Of a DNA stretch of 64,000 nucleotides, positions 50,701-59,232 are shown piece after piece (within the stretch, counting starts at the first letter, position 1; each line of letters starts with the position of its first letter). A program made the translations under genes and the position numbers. The notes beneath the pieces were generated by a model that was not told the DNA's origin, ran no database searches, and saw only the letters and a list, made by a program, of their open reading frames with translations. The stretch comes from Paralichthys olivaceus (Eukaryota; Chordata; Actinopteri; Pleuronectiformes; Paralichthyidae). The stretch is taken from NCBI RefSeq assembly GCF_024713975.1, contig NC_091104.1, positions 10,249,580-10,313,579 on the forward strand. Direction: 5' to 3'.

Positions 50701-53700
50701 TCTGTTTTTGGTTCCTCCTGCTTCTCCTCTTTGGTGTCAGCAATCATTTTATTAATGTCCTCTTGCTCTCCTTCATCTTCCCCTGCCTGTAAGTCCTGCT
50801 CCTTTTCTCCACCTTCCGCCTCAACAATCTCCTCCTCCTCCTGTGCGTCCTTCTCCTCTGTCTCTTCGTCCTTGTCATCATTATCAATGATGGACTCATC
50901 TTCCAGTGGTACTTCATGTTCTGTTTCTTCAAGGTCGTCATGTTTCACTAGTGATGTGACAGTAAGAAATTTAGTGCCTATGCCTGTTATTGAATGCGAC
51001 TATTTAAAAAGACCATGTGAAATACCATCATCGTCCTCTTCCTCGTGCACATCTGTCTCAGTGGCTGCATCAGTGGGAACTTCAGCCTCCTCCTCCTCCT
51101 CCTCCTCCTCCTCCTCCTCCTCCTCAGTCTTTGAGTCTCCACCTAACTGTGCAGGAGCAGCTTCATCTTTGGCAGCGTGCATTATCTCTGCAACTGTATG
51201 ATCAACCTGTGTCATCTCTCTCTTATCTGAAAGTTATATCTTTGGCATTTATCTTGGAAATGCAGATCCAAACTAATTTTAAGGTACAAACAGAATTTGA
51301 TGGGGTGAAATGGGAACAACGATGACAGTAACCATTCATAACATCGTACAGTGTACACCACATGCACAAAGAGAGTTCTTTCTCTCCACAGTCACCAAGT
51401 GCTTGATGGGACCTGTTGGGTGTCTTTATGTTGTAAGTCCTCGACCTTAACAAGAATGCCAATGTTCCTCATAGTGAAGGAAATCATGTGGGCAGCTGTG
51501 GTTCAGGAGGTAGAACCCCTCGTCCACCAGTCTAGTCATTCAGTGGTTTGATTCCTGGTTCCCCATTTCTCATTTGGATGAATCCTAAGACCCTGAACCT
51601 TAAATTCAGCATGTCCCATATAGCGGATGTGTGAATTTGTAGTATAAGGCACTTTGAGTGGTTTTTAAGACTTGTTCGTTTGAGTCTTTTCATGGGATTT
51701 AGAATATTTACACAAATATATTTTTTGATCACTTTTGACATTTTCCGTCCAAATACAACCTCTGAAAATTCTAACACCAGATGAAGTGAGATGTGGTGTA
51801 AACCTGTACGAGTTCATGCAAAGGTAAAAATATTTCACACACAGATTACATCCAGTACAAACAATCAAGATACACGCACACCCTGTGTGTTACAGAGGTT
51901 TAAACAGTTGAAATACAGATGTCAGTCGTTCAGTTGTACAGAAGATGCGTGGACAATGCAGGGGAGGGCAGCAGAGGAATGCAACTTCAAAACACACATA
52001 TTAGACAAATATACATGTGCAATATTACAAATTATTTCCAGTTTTTTAGGCGTAGGACACAAAACACGATGATATGAAAGAAAACAACTTAATGGCAAAA
52101 CACATAAATTCAGTTCCATGAAACAGTCAGTGAGACAAACTGAGGGAGAGACACAGATGCCGCATAACAACTCGGTTGCATACAGAGATTTATTGAGATA
52201 AAAATGTATAGAGGTTATGATGCATGTTTGTTCATGCCATAATATAATGAGCACACATGGAGTTTGAATGGAAGTTATAAAGAACATGACATATTGTAAG
52301 ACAGACTTGAATCCAGGTCTTGTAAAGTGGTAAGAAAAACAAAAATCATCATGCATGAAAGGCCACACAATAAGACGGAGGGAAGACACAGCAGGTCTAT
52401 GCACACTATCTGCTGCACATTGTACATTGTACAAAAACACATCTTAAAGTTTCCAATATTTTCTTACCTTTTTTCATAGGTGGCAGGAATTCTCCTACAT
52501 GTCAAAAATATAATTAACTGGCTTGAATATTAAAATATGATTTGATTTAATAATTCAATAATGTCCAGTACTTACCTTTTCTTCTCACCAAAGTTATATC
52601 AGATGGAGAAGCTACAGTTTCATCTAAACAAAGACAAACAGACTTGTGTTAGTGACTGTTAATGGTGAATTAGTGTTAATGAGAATAATGCAAAACAGTA
52701 AGAGGTTAATACTATGTTTGTAGATGTATTAATGCTGTAATAAAAAGAAAAGTGAAACCTTCTTCAGGTACTACATTTACAACGGGCGTGGCTACAGGTT
52801 CACCTGGAACAAGAGGTATGCACAAGAGGAGTCAGTATACATTTTAATATTCTGACTTTATTTATCTTTTCCTATAAATAGAATATTATAGTATACAGCT
52901 AAATGAAAAAGCGTACCTTGATCACCAACAAGCATGCTTGACATGTAAGCCACGAACAAATCTTTCTTGTCTGTGAACTCCAACACAGCGTCTTCGACAA
53001 CTTTCATGGGGTCGATGGACACTTCAGACACAATCCCTGAAAAACCAGCATACCACACAGTCAGAGATATCATACTTATCTATGTCTTTCTAGAAAGGTT
53101 GCCACCACATCAGATGTAGTTGGTACAGACCTTCATCACCGAGCAGCATTGAGGAGACGTAGCTCACGAGCATGTTAATCTGTTCTTTGGTGATTTCTGC
53201 TGTCGTCTTCAGAACTGACATGGGACTGAATCCCACAGCCTGCTGGAAATCTGACCAATAGAGAACAAAACAGTTTAGGCTTGTGAAGTTTGTGAATACA
53301 GCAACTAGAATGCTAAAGCAAAGAATACATTGAGATGGGTAACAGATTAGGGAAAGGTTAAAAATCTATATGGATACCTTCTAATGTGTCCAGTATTACA
53401 TCCATGAATGTACAGAGAGCACCCTGGATGTATCCTGCGACTCCACTCACAATGTCATTAATAAAACTGAAAGCATTCCGGCCAATGACCACAGGGTCAA
53501 CGAACGTAATGTCAGTGGTTCCTGCAGAACAACAAACATTCAGGCCAAAACGCCAGTGAGTTACTTGATTAAACATCCTCTGTTATTTAATTTTTTTTTT
53601 ATACAGGAACATTACAAAAGAAGCGTGATTTTGTCCATATTTATATACAGTCTAATATGCATTGTTACTCACCCAAAACACAAGCTATCAGTTATATTTA

Positions 53701-56700
53701 GTAACAATGCTGATTAAGTAATGAATAAGTACAGGTAAGAAATAATGATTCAATTATACAAACATGATAATATGACATGCAAACAATACAAAGGTTAAAT
53801 ATGAAGCAGATACCTTTTACAATATCCAGTGTACTGTCTATGATAGAACAGAGTACGTCCTGGATGTAGGTCGCTATTCCACTCAAAGTGTCGTTAGTCG
53901 CGCTGAAGACATTTCTGCCAACTGACACAGGATCCATGAAGCTGATGTCAGTGGTTCCTGTGAAGGAAAACAAATTAAAAAAAACAAAAACTAAGTACTG
54001 ATGTGTAAAATCCATGCTGTTTAATACGTTATTAATCATTTTAAGATGCTAAGTGATTGCAGCTGTTAAACAAGGAGAGTAAATACCTTTCACCACGTCC
54101 AGAATAGTGTCCCAAACGGCACAGAGCACTTTCTTGATGTAGCCCTCCACTCCACATATGAACTCATTAATAACACTGAAGACGCCTCTGCCTGTGACCA
54201 CAGGGTCAATGTAGCCAAGGTCAATTTTTCCTGATAAAAAGATAGAGATTGTTAAGTAATTAACAATTTAAAGATGAAATTTTTAATACATTAGCATATT
54301 TTGTATGTTATTTACGTGTACATGAAAAAGGGAAGGCAAACAGTTTGGAAGTATTAAAACATGGAATACATACCTTTAGATTTACCCGATATAATATCTA
54401 ATAAAGTGTCCACAAAAGCACACAGTGAGTCCCTGACGTTGCCCACCATTCCACCCATGAAGTCGTTGGTTGAATGGAAAGCTCGTCGTCCGATGACCAC
54501 AGGGTCGACGTAGCTGAGGTAGAAGTTTCCTGCGGGTTTGGAGGGATATGGTTATGTTGCATTCGACTTAAAATGTTTTAGATTCTTTGAGTACAAGCAA
54601 GTTGCCATACCATCCTCATCTGAAAAATGTCGAACGAATCCATCTTTTGCTTCCGATATTTCTTCAGCTACATAAGCGGCAGTAGATGCGGGGTCACTTA
54701 AATCAGGTGCACATTCTGGAGGCCCAGAAAGGAGAGTTATGTATTACTATGCTTGCTTTCAAACATAGAAAACAATGAGCACCCTGCATCCAGTTTTTCA
54801 CATGTACCTTGAAACTTGTTGAGCAGACTGGATACTTCATCTACAGCGTCGTTCACAGCTTGCATAGGGTCCGTAATGATTTGCTGAATGTCTTAAAACA
54901 CAAACACAGATAATCCTGCATATCCGATGGCCAGAAACCAATAAAGAGAGAGATTTGTGTGTGTGTGTGTGTGTGTGTGTGTGACTTACCTGGGACAGTC
55001 TTGTATTCCACGAAATCAAACATCACCACCCCTACAACCACCCAGGACAGCAGAGCGGCCAGTGCGATCAGCAGCTCCACAGACACTTTCACCTTCCTGA
55101 GGAGGCCCAGACCTTTAGACTTGAGAGAGTTCGTCTGTGGCGCCACTGCTCCACCAGACCCACTGGCTGGAGTGGAGGAGGCCGGTTTGCTTCCTGTTTG
55201 TGAAAAAACAAAGTGTCTTTAAGAACTCTGAACAACATTAGCATTTTTAAGATGTGCTCTTTATAATGTTGCTTTCTATGCAAACGTGCAACACTGGAAG
55301 TTTATTAACTTGGACTGATCAGCATATTCAGCCCAATTCTTGTTGTGATATTTCGTAGTAAAAACCAAATACTAAACAATAAAGTGTATAATAGTATGTA
55401 CGTTGATACTGAGCATCATTTCACAGAGGACTGGTTCTTGCATAAGTGCACTGGAAAAGTGCAGTGCCAATATATCACCTGATATACTGTAGCTCATATC
55501 AGGAGGAGCGTATTTGATATCAGAGAAATGGCAAATGTTACAGTTTGTGCATCACAAGTTTATTTCTTAACTATTAAATGCCCCACGACAGTACAATTTT
55601 TTATATACAGTATATTTTGGTCACAATTGATTCTTCTGTAGCTACCAGCTTATCCTCATGAGGTGTTTTAAACTCCTAAATATTGAAATCTGTTTACTTT
55701 TACCACAAAAATAATGTTCCTACTAAAAACTGTAAATTGTAAATCATCTTCAACAAGAGGGATTTATAACCATGTTGAAAAACTTATGAACAGAAGTTAC
55801 TGATATAATGTTTCTATCCTGGGAATTGGATATAATCTAATGCATTTAGAGACTAAATGTATCCACTGGTACTTTCTTCATTACTTAATGAGCTAATTCT
55901 TTATGAGGCTGTGCATCAGTAAGAAAAAAACTTTAATGACTTAATGAAGCCACATTTCCATTCTGATCATTTTCACACTGCAGCTAAACCCTGACAGGTG
56001 AAGGATACTTCATGTTGGGTCAAAGGATTTGCACATAACATGGAGAAGACAGTGTCTAACTTTTACATTATAGAATAGCATCATATTCATGTGTTTTCCA
56101 AATACATGTGCACTTGTTTTCTAACATGTGAATTAGAGTTTTGTGTCCAAATCAACATGGATTTATCGGAGATTTCAACATTTTGTTACATTTCAGATCA
56201 GAAAATGCTCAAATCAGTTTCATGTAGATATTTGCATCTGATTACTGCCTGTAACGGTGGATTAAGCCAGTGATGACATTTCCTGACAGCCTCATCATCA
56301 TTAATAAACTGCTGTACTGGGGCTGCACTGGTGCCAGGGTGTTAGAGACACCTTCCAACTGTGAATGAGCTCAAAGCATACCTCCCTCGTTAGTCACTTC
56401 CTCATATATAAATCCTTAAAAAATAACATTTTCACTCAACTAAACAATACTGAATCAGAACTATTAACTTTATACATTTAAAGTTTCTTTGTTCTTCTAT
56501 TTAGTTGAATTTAAGGGTGAATTGTTGCTCTATTCTCACAGCTATAATATTTACTTACTCTACAGATTTAAATTCACAATTATAAGATAGATATAGATAG
56601 ATAGATTACTTTATTCATCCCCAAAGGGAAATTAGGTAAATAATGATAGTATACAGCATAAAATACAATGCAGAGTTAAATTAAACCAATTGTTTCCATC

Positions 56701-57366
56701 CATTGGCTTGTGTCACCTCACAAGAAAACAAATGTCAATGCGTTGAAAGCAATTTCCTCCAAACTTTTCACATGGTCTGATTTAAATGACAGTTTCAAGC
56801 CCAAAACGGTCAAATTAATTCAATATTTCACCACATAACAAAGTCCAAAAACTACAAACAGATCTGTAGACCACAAATTTACTCTCTCTTTAATAATTTC
56901 ACAACCGCTAAGATTTATCTTCTAAACCTTTGGAGGGGACGATAAAATACTTAAAAACAACACCACCTCAATCAGCTACAACAGCAAAATGTCACATAAA
57001 CATTGCTGAATCAATATGAACAATCTAATAAAGTCGTACATAATAATCTATCAGTCACATGGAACGTTTTACTGCAGAACCAGTACATTTAACTTTGAGT
57101 ATATTTTCCCAATACTTCTAATTCTGTACTTGGACATAAGTTGTCTGAAAACCCAGAGGTCAGCGGTCTGTCACAAGAGAGCGACGCTAATACTGTGGCT
57201 ACATGATATCCTGTATTTATAGCAACCGACTTTCAACACATTTTCCAAGGAGGGCGCACCCTATCAAAACATTGACATTTATTTATTACAGACCGAGCAT
57301 ATATTATCAAGGCATTATGTCATAACATGTAAGAGTAGAAGGGGGAGCAGTCCTACCTTCAGCCAT
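34472..57366 (-). CDS. trdn: Triadin, giant form: 59 recognised coding exons
   Basis: The ATG is at 57366-57364 (exon 57366-57357, 10 bp) and TGA at 34474-34472. Later exons, by low-high coordinate: 54990-55193, 54808-54891, 54611-54715, 54374-54529, 54087-54230, 53814-53957, 53378-53521, 53131-53250, 52917-53036, 52759-52803, 52576-52623, 52468-52494, 51026-51226, 49130-50947, 47511-47657, 44275-47205, 43867-43962, 43311-43406, 42745-42786, 42057-42098, 41885-41932, then micro-exons (separate entries). All joined gives 2,854 residues; human triadin has about 730. The identity rests on the membrane segment (residues about 42-62) followed by MFDFVEYK (human MFDLVDYK), the lumenal KEKE arrays, and the last exon MPYFQCFFVDEDEAQFPF (human SFFQCVYLDGYNGYGFQFPF). 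Triadin anchors calsequestrin to the ryanodine receptor in the junctional sarcoplasmic reticulum; the cytosolic tail here is about 40 residues. Junctin/ASPH is a weaker alternative because its C-terminus differs. All introns are phase 1. Confidence 0.9.
36005..38225 (-). CDS. trdn: trdn micro-exon block, copy A (10 exons)
   Basis: Exons 37581-37628, 37446-37490, 37327-37368, 37175-37243, 37006-37053, 36794-36826, 36660-36707, 36514-36573, 36329-36373 and 36152-36193 repeat copy C in the same order. This copy lacks the 69-bp first exon of the block and carries a hAT-like insertion (37869-38152) on its far side. Confidence 0.85.
37869..38152. mobile_element. Non-autonomous hAT-like element in trdn
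   Basis: Perfect 16-bp terminal inverted repeats, CAGTGGTTCCCAAACT and its complement, bound a 284-bp non-coding element. These ends are typical of hAT elements. No matching 8-bp target duplication is visible next to the ends, so it has been rearranged or is old. Confidence 0.7.
38226..39770 (-). CDS. trdn: trdn micro-exon block, copy B (8 exons)
   Basis: Exons 39404-39472, 39248-39295, 39125-39169, 39006-39047, 38854-38922, 38685-38732, 38473-38505 and 38339-38386 match copy C exons in order and nearly base for base, introns included. The equivalents of the last three copy-C exons are missing through a deletion that left a chimeric end at 38318-38339 (see finding). Confidence 0.85.
39665..39764. 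mobile_element. Truncated duplicate of the hAT-like element
   Basis: The first 100 bp of the element at 37869 recur here with a few changes, together with about 55 bp of the same flank. The copy stops abruptly at the junction with micro-exon copy C. Confidence 0.75.
39771..41820 (-). CDS. trdn: trdn micro-exon block, copy C (12 exons)
   Basis: Exons 41733-41801, 41577-41624, 41454-41498, 41335-41376, 41183-41251, 41014-41061, 40693-40743, 40551-40583, 40417-40464, 40271-40330, 40086-40130 and 39909-39950 are 33-69 bp, all phase 1, with canonical splice sites. They encode Lys/Pro/Val-rich KEKE-type segments (for example EPAPLKTKPAPVVK and EAEVVKDKPKAVHEKK). This is the most complete of three tandem copies; exon 40693-40743 occurs only here. 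Confidence 0.85.
41885..42098 (-). CDS. trdn: trdn micro-exons of 42 and 48 bp before the triplicated block
   Basis: Exons 42057-42098 and 41885-41932 encode EVPKEKAKAAPVKK and DVAAPKEKAKSVIMKK. Each ends in Lys-Lys before a phase-1 donor, like exon 42745-42786 (EVPKGKAKPESAKK). They follow the common pattern of a short acidic start, a P-K-E-K core and a K-K end. Confidence 0.8.
42447..42495 (-). pseudogene. Degenerate trdn micro-exon
   Basis: A good acceptor precedes 42495, and the following sequence encodes Lys/Pro-rich triadin-like residues (AAPKEPKKEPKQKIK). No GT donor in the required phase follows, so the exon has probably lost its donor or uses a non-canonical one. It was left out of the reconstructed CDS. 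Confidence 0.45.
42541..42572. repeat. TAC/AAT microsatellite
   Basis: Runs of (tac)n followed by (taa)n lie in a trdn intron. Confidence 0.8.
43311..43962 (-). CDS. trdn: trdn exons 18-19: duplicated exons carrying NVT sequons
   Basis: Two 96-bp exons (43867-43962, 43311-43406) encode related 32-residue segments. They end in KKEHLNVTRA and KNEHMNVTQS, each with one N-glycosylation sequon (NVT) at the same place. Human triadin has an NVT sequon in its lumenal part too. The common length, phase and ending show tandem exon duplication. Confidence 0.85.
44275..47205 (-). CDS. trdn: trdn exon 17: giant KEKE repeat exon
   Basis: A single 2,931-bp exon (977 codons, residues about 1173-2149) consists of a roughly 10-residue repeat with consensus EEKEVKKPPK, about 90 units. 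It alternates Lys and Glu as in the KEKE motifs through which triadin binds calsequestrin. Splice sites are clear (gcttttag before 47205, GTACATACTG after 44275). Inside it, a 240-bp higher-order unit recurs at 45191, 45431 and, in part, 45671. A long open frame on the opposite strand (44226-46172) is a mirror of the repeat and not a gene. Human triadin spreads its KEKE motifs over many small exons, so a single giant exon is unusual. Confidence 0.88.
47658..49129 (-). other. trdn intron between the acidic exon and exon 47511-47657
   Basis: About 1.5 kb with no exon in the required phase. A 114-codon minus-strand frame (47960-48304) has no domain and no flanking splice sites that fit. A (gat)n simple repeat sits at 49098-49113. 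Confidence 0.55.
49130..50947 (-). CDS. trdn: trdn exon 15: giant acidic repeat exon
   Basis: A single 1,818-bp exon (606 codons, residues about 518-1123) is built from repeats around EEAKTEDLEDEEEE and DDDQ-type variants. More than 20 AKTE-type units are visible. Glu and Asp dominate, with a Lys-Thr pair punctuating each unit. It is bounded by a good acceptor (cactag before 50947) and a donor (GTACAAAAC after 49130), and the last part becomes less repetitive and basic. In a lumenal protein this would be a high-capacity, low-affinity calcium-binding or electrostatic region; that role is inferred. Human triadin has only a short acidic run here. Chance coding is unlikely because the frame stays open over 1.8 kb and joins in phase. 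Confidence 0.85.
51490..51665 (+). repeat. tRNA-derived SINE in a trdn intron
   Basis: The head 'gctgtggttcaggaggtagaacccctcgtcc' and a B-box-like GGTTTGATTCC (51545-51555) are followed by a body and a tail 'aaggcactttgagtggt'. It is the same family as 10806-11005 and is inserted antisense to trdn. Confidence 0.75.
52917..53250 (-). CDS. trdn: trdn exons 9-10: second duplicated lumenal module pair
   Basis: Two neighbouring exons of exactly 120 bp (53131-53250, 52917-53036) encode related 40-residue segments. Each has a [SD]PM[SK]V motif near its start and a Y-[VM]-SSML-[LV]-GD ending. Both are phase 1. They look like a second, diverged duplication of the D-P-type helical module of exons 5-8. 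Confidence 0.8.
53378..54529 (-). CDS. trdn: trdn exons 5-8: tandem lumenal helical modules
   Basis: Four consecutive exons (54374-54529, 54087-54230, 53814-53957, 53378-53521) of 156, 144, 144 and 144 bp encode versions of one module of about 48-52 residues. The consensus is a D-P-V start, then G-R-x-x-F, N-[DE], G-[VI], L-C and L-D. Each module has one cysteine after a leucine. The pattern resembles the single human lumenal stretch SDPLKLVRDAMEETTDWIYG placed just after the membrane segment. Exons 3 and 4 start with related D-P motifs. These are duplicated exons and not pseudo-exons: all have good splice sites and the same phase. Confidence 0.85.
54954..54983. repeat. GT microsatellite next to the trdn exon 2 donor
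   Basis: About 13 GT units lie only a few bases downstream (in transcript direction) of the exon 2 splice donor at 54990. Read on the minus strand it is an (AC)n tract, a known kind of splicing modulator; the effect here is an inference. Confidence 0.85.
55194..57356 (-). other. trdn intron 1
   Basis: About 2.2 kb without another recognisable coding exon. It holds a GATA microsatellite-linked repeat end at 56588-56640. A near-consensus MEF2-type site (CTATAAATAC on the minus strand, about 57213-57222) lies about 140 bp inside the intron and would fit muscle expression, but a single match is weak evidence. Confidence 0.45.
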
Positions 57367-59130
57367 GATGATATGGAGACTATTTCAGGTGTAATCCTTT
57401 GAGTTGGGGGCAAAGCCTCCTCATGCAGAAGTGACAAAAAAATCACAGCTTCAGTGTAAATCCAATCAGCTTCCACTTCGTCAGTAACATAAAAAACGTA
57501 TTTTTAGTAAATTACTCCATTCCCATTGGTGATCACAGTCCTGTTTCTAGCTCCATGTAATCCACAGGTGGAACTTCTCCAAGGAGAAAAAAAAAGAAAG
57601 AGTTGGAAACTCCAAATATAAAATGTAAGTTTACAGTCGTATTTTGAGAATTTGGAGCTGCCAGTGTGGCAGCATTGCAGACGGGGGGTCGGGATGGTGG
57701 GGATAAGGAAAGCGACGCAGGAGAGGAAAGAGCCAAGCTAAGCACAGGGCTGGGGAGAGTGACGGGGGGCAGACAGAATATCCCACCCCGTGTTATTGGT
57801 GCCTCACATGGGTATAGGTCAGAGCAGAGTACATGGAGGCTTCAGGGTAACATTATCCCCCCAGAAGGAAGGTTATTCTTAGCTTGAGCTCAGCGCACAC
57901 CAGCCGCTCTGGCAGGCCTTTTTTGGCGGTTTGAGGGGTGTGTGCAGGATCAGTTGGCAGAACTGGGCACCCCTACTGGTGGGGCACTGTAATCTGCCCT
58001 TTAAACTGGAATACAGCAGGTGACCAGGATAAGTAATGAACAACAAGACAGATGAAAACAGTGCACACATGTTACGCCTGTACAACATGGCCTCTACCTG
58101 CTTTTGCTCCTGGTGCAGGGTCCATCATTACACATCACTTTGTTTTTATGTTCTTGTATTTGGTTTCAGGCAGCAGCTTCAAAAATAAACACATATCCAA
58201 GAGTAGAAATGACTTATTATAAAATGACTGTAAGAAAGATTCAACATGTGCAGTATAACAGCTCCATCTTGTGTTTCTTTAAAACCCTGCAACACATAGA
58301 CTGTGTATAAAGATGGACGACATGACGCCTTGATCGCTCCCCCGTGGCTGGCTAAAGTTTAGGTCATAAATCCAGCCTCCTCCATGTTAACGGATGGGGC
58401 ATGGACCACACTTAAAAGTACACAACAGAATTTTTTTCTAAGATGTTTCTGTAGCCTATATTTCTTATCACATTGATGTTTGTCCAAGTGTTAACTTTAA
58501 GGGTAGGTTTGGTGTTCGTTATTTGATGCTGTGAAAACGGAGATGACACCTCATGACAGCTGAGACTTGTTATTGGTCAAGCGTGTGTATTGACCCTCTG
58601 AGACATGTTTTTTTCATCTTTACATACAGTCCATATGGGCTGTACTAGTGTTGGAGTCTTCATACAATTTTATCCAGAGGGTAAATGAGTTGAGAGTAAA
58701 TACTATGAGGTTTAAATATTTGAAAGTTGACAGGGATGTTAGCAGCTCTGTCAGGAACTGAAGTGCTCTCAGGTAAATGCTAAAATGATATGCTAACATA
58801 CACACAATGATAATAATGTGTTGCTAATAGGGTGTAATGTTTACCATTTTAACCATCTTAGTTGTGCACCTCAGATTGTTAACATTAGCTAATGCTTGTC
58901 ACATCAAAGTCTAAAGTTCAAAGTGCAAGTTATATTTTTTACCAAACGGTGGCGAGATATGAAATGTATTGGGATCACTGATGTTGAAACTCACCCTTAG
59001 AGGAACATGAATGTTTGAACCTAGTTTTATGACAATTCTTCTTAGAAATGCCTGCTCAAAGGTTCAGGTAAACCCCCCGTTAACATATAGAAAATATAAA
59101 TACAGTGCATATTAACACACACGAAAAGAA
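57367..59130. other. Intergenic region trdn-traf3ip2
   Basis: Contains the trdn promoter (right of 57366, minus strand), a MITE (58297-58632) and otherwise non-coding AT-rich sequence. No gene is seen. Confidence 0.5.
58297..58632. mobile_element. MITE with 'tataaagatgga' inverted ends
   Basis: The left end 'tagactgtgtataaagatgg' pairs with the right end 'catctttacatacagtcca' as an imperfect inverted repeat. It is about 335 bp and non-coding. The element at 13024-13173 is a shorter relative with the same ends. Confidence 0.65.
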
Positions 59131-59132
59131 AC

Positions 59133-59138
59133 TTTATT
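59133..59138 (-). terminator. traf3ip2 polyadenylation signal
   Basis: AATAAA on the minus strand, about 95 bp after the traf3ip2 stop codon. Confidence 0.65.
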
Positions 59139-59232
59139 GAAACATTTAAACAACTATACATTTGAATCAATAAAACATAAAACATGAACTGTCATTGATT
59201 TGTTCTGGATCCATTTCGATTGTAATTGTTTT

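Noticed and set aside
49130-50947. Acidic exon as part of ASPH/junctate and not triadin
   Set aside because: ASPH has a long acidic region, but here the acidic exon is in phase with triadin exons on both sides. The final exon has the triadin C-terminus, and no hydroxylase domain is present.
49528-51201. Serine/proline-rich plus-strand frames opposite the acidic exon
   Set aside because: They are reverse-complement shadows of Glu/Asp codons in trdn exons 14-15; the sequence is pure low complexity.
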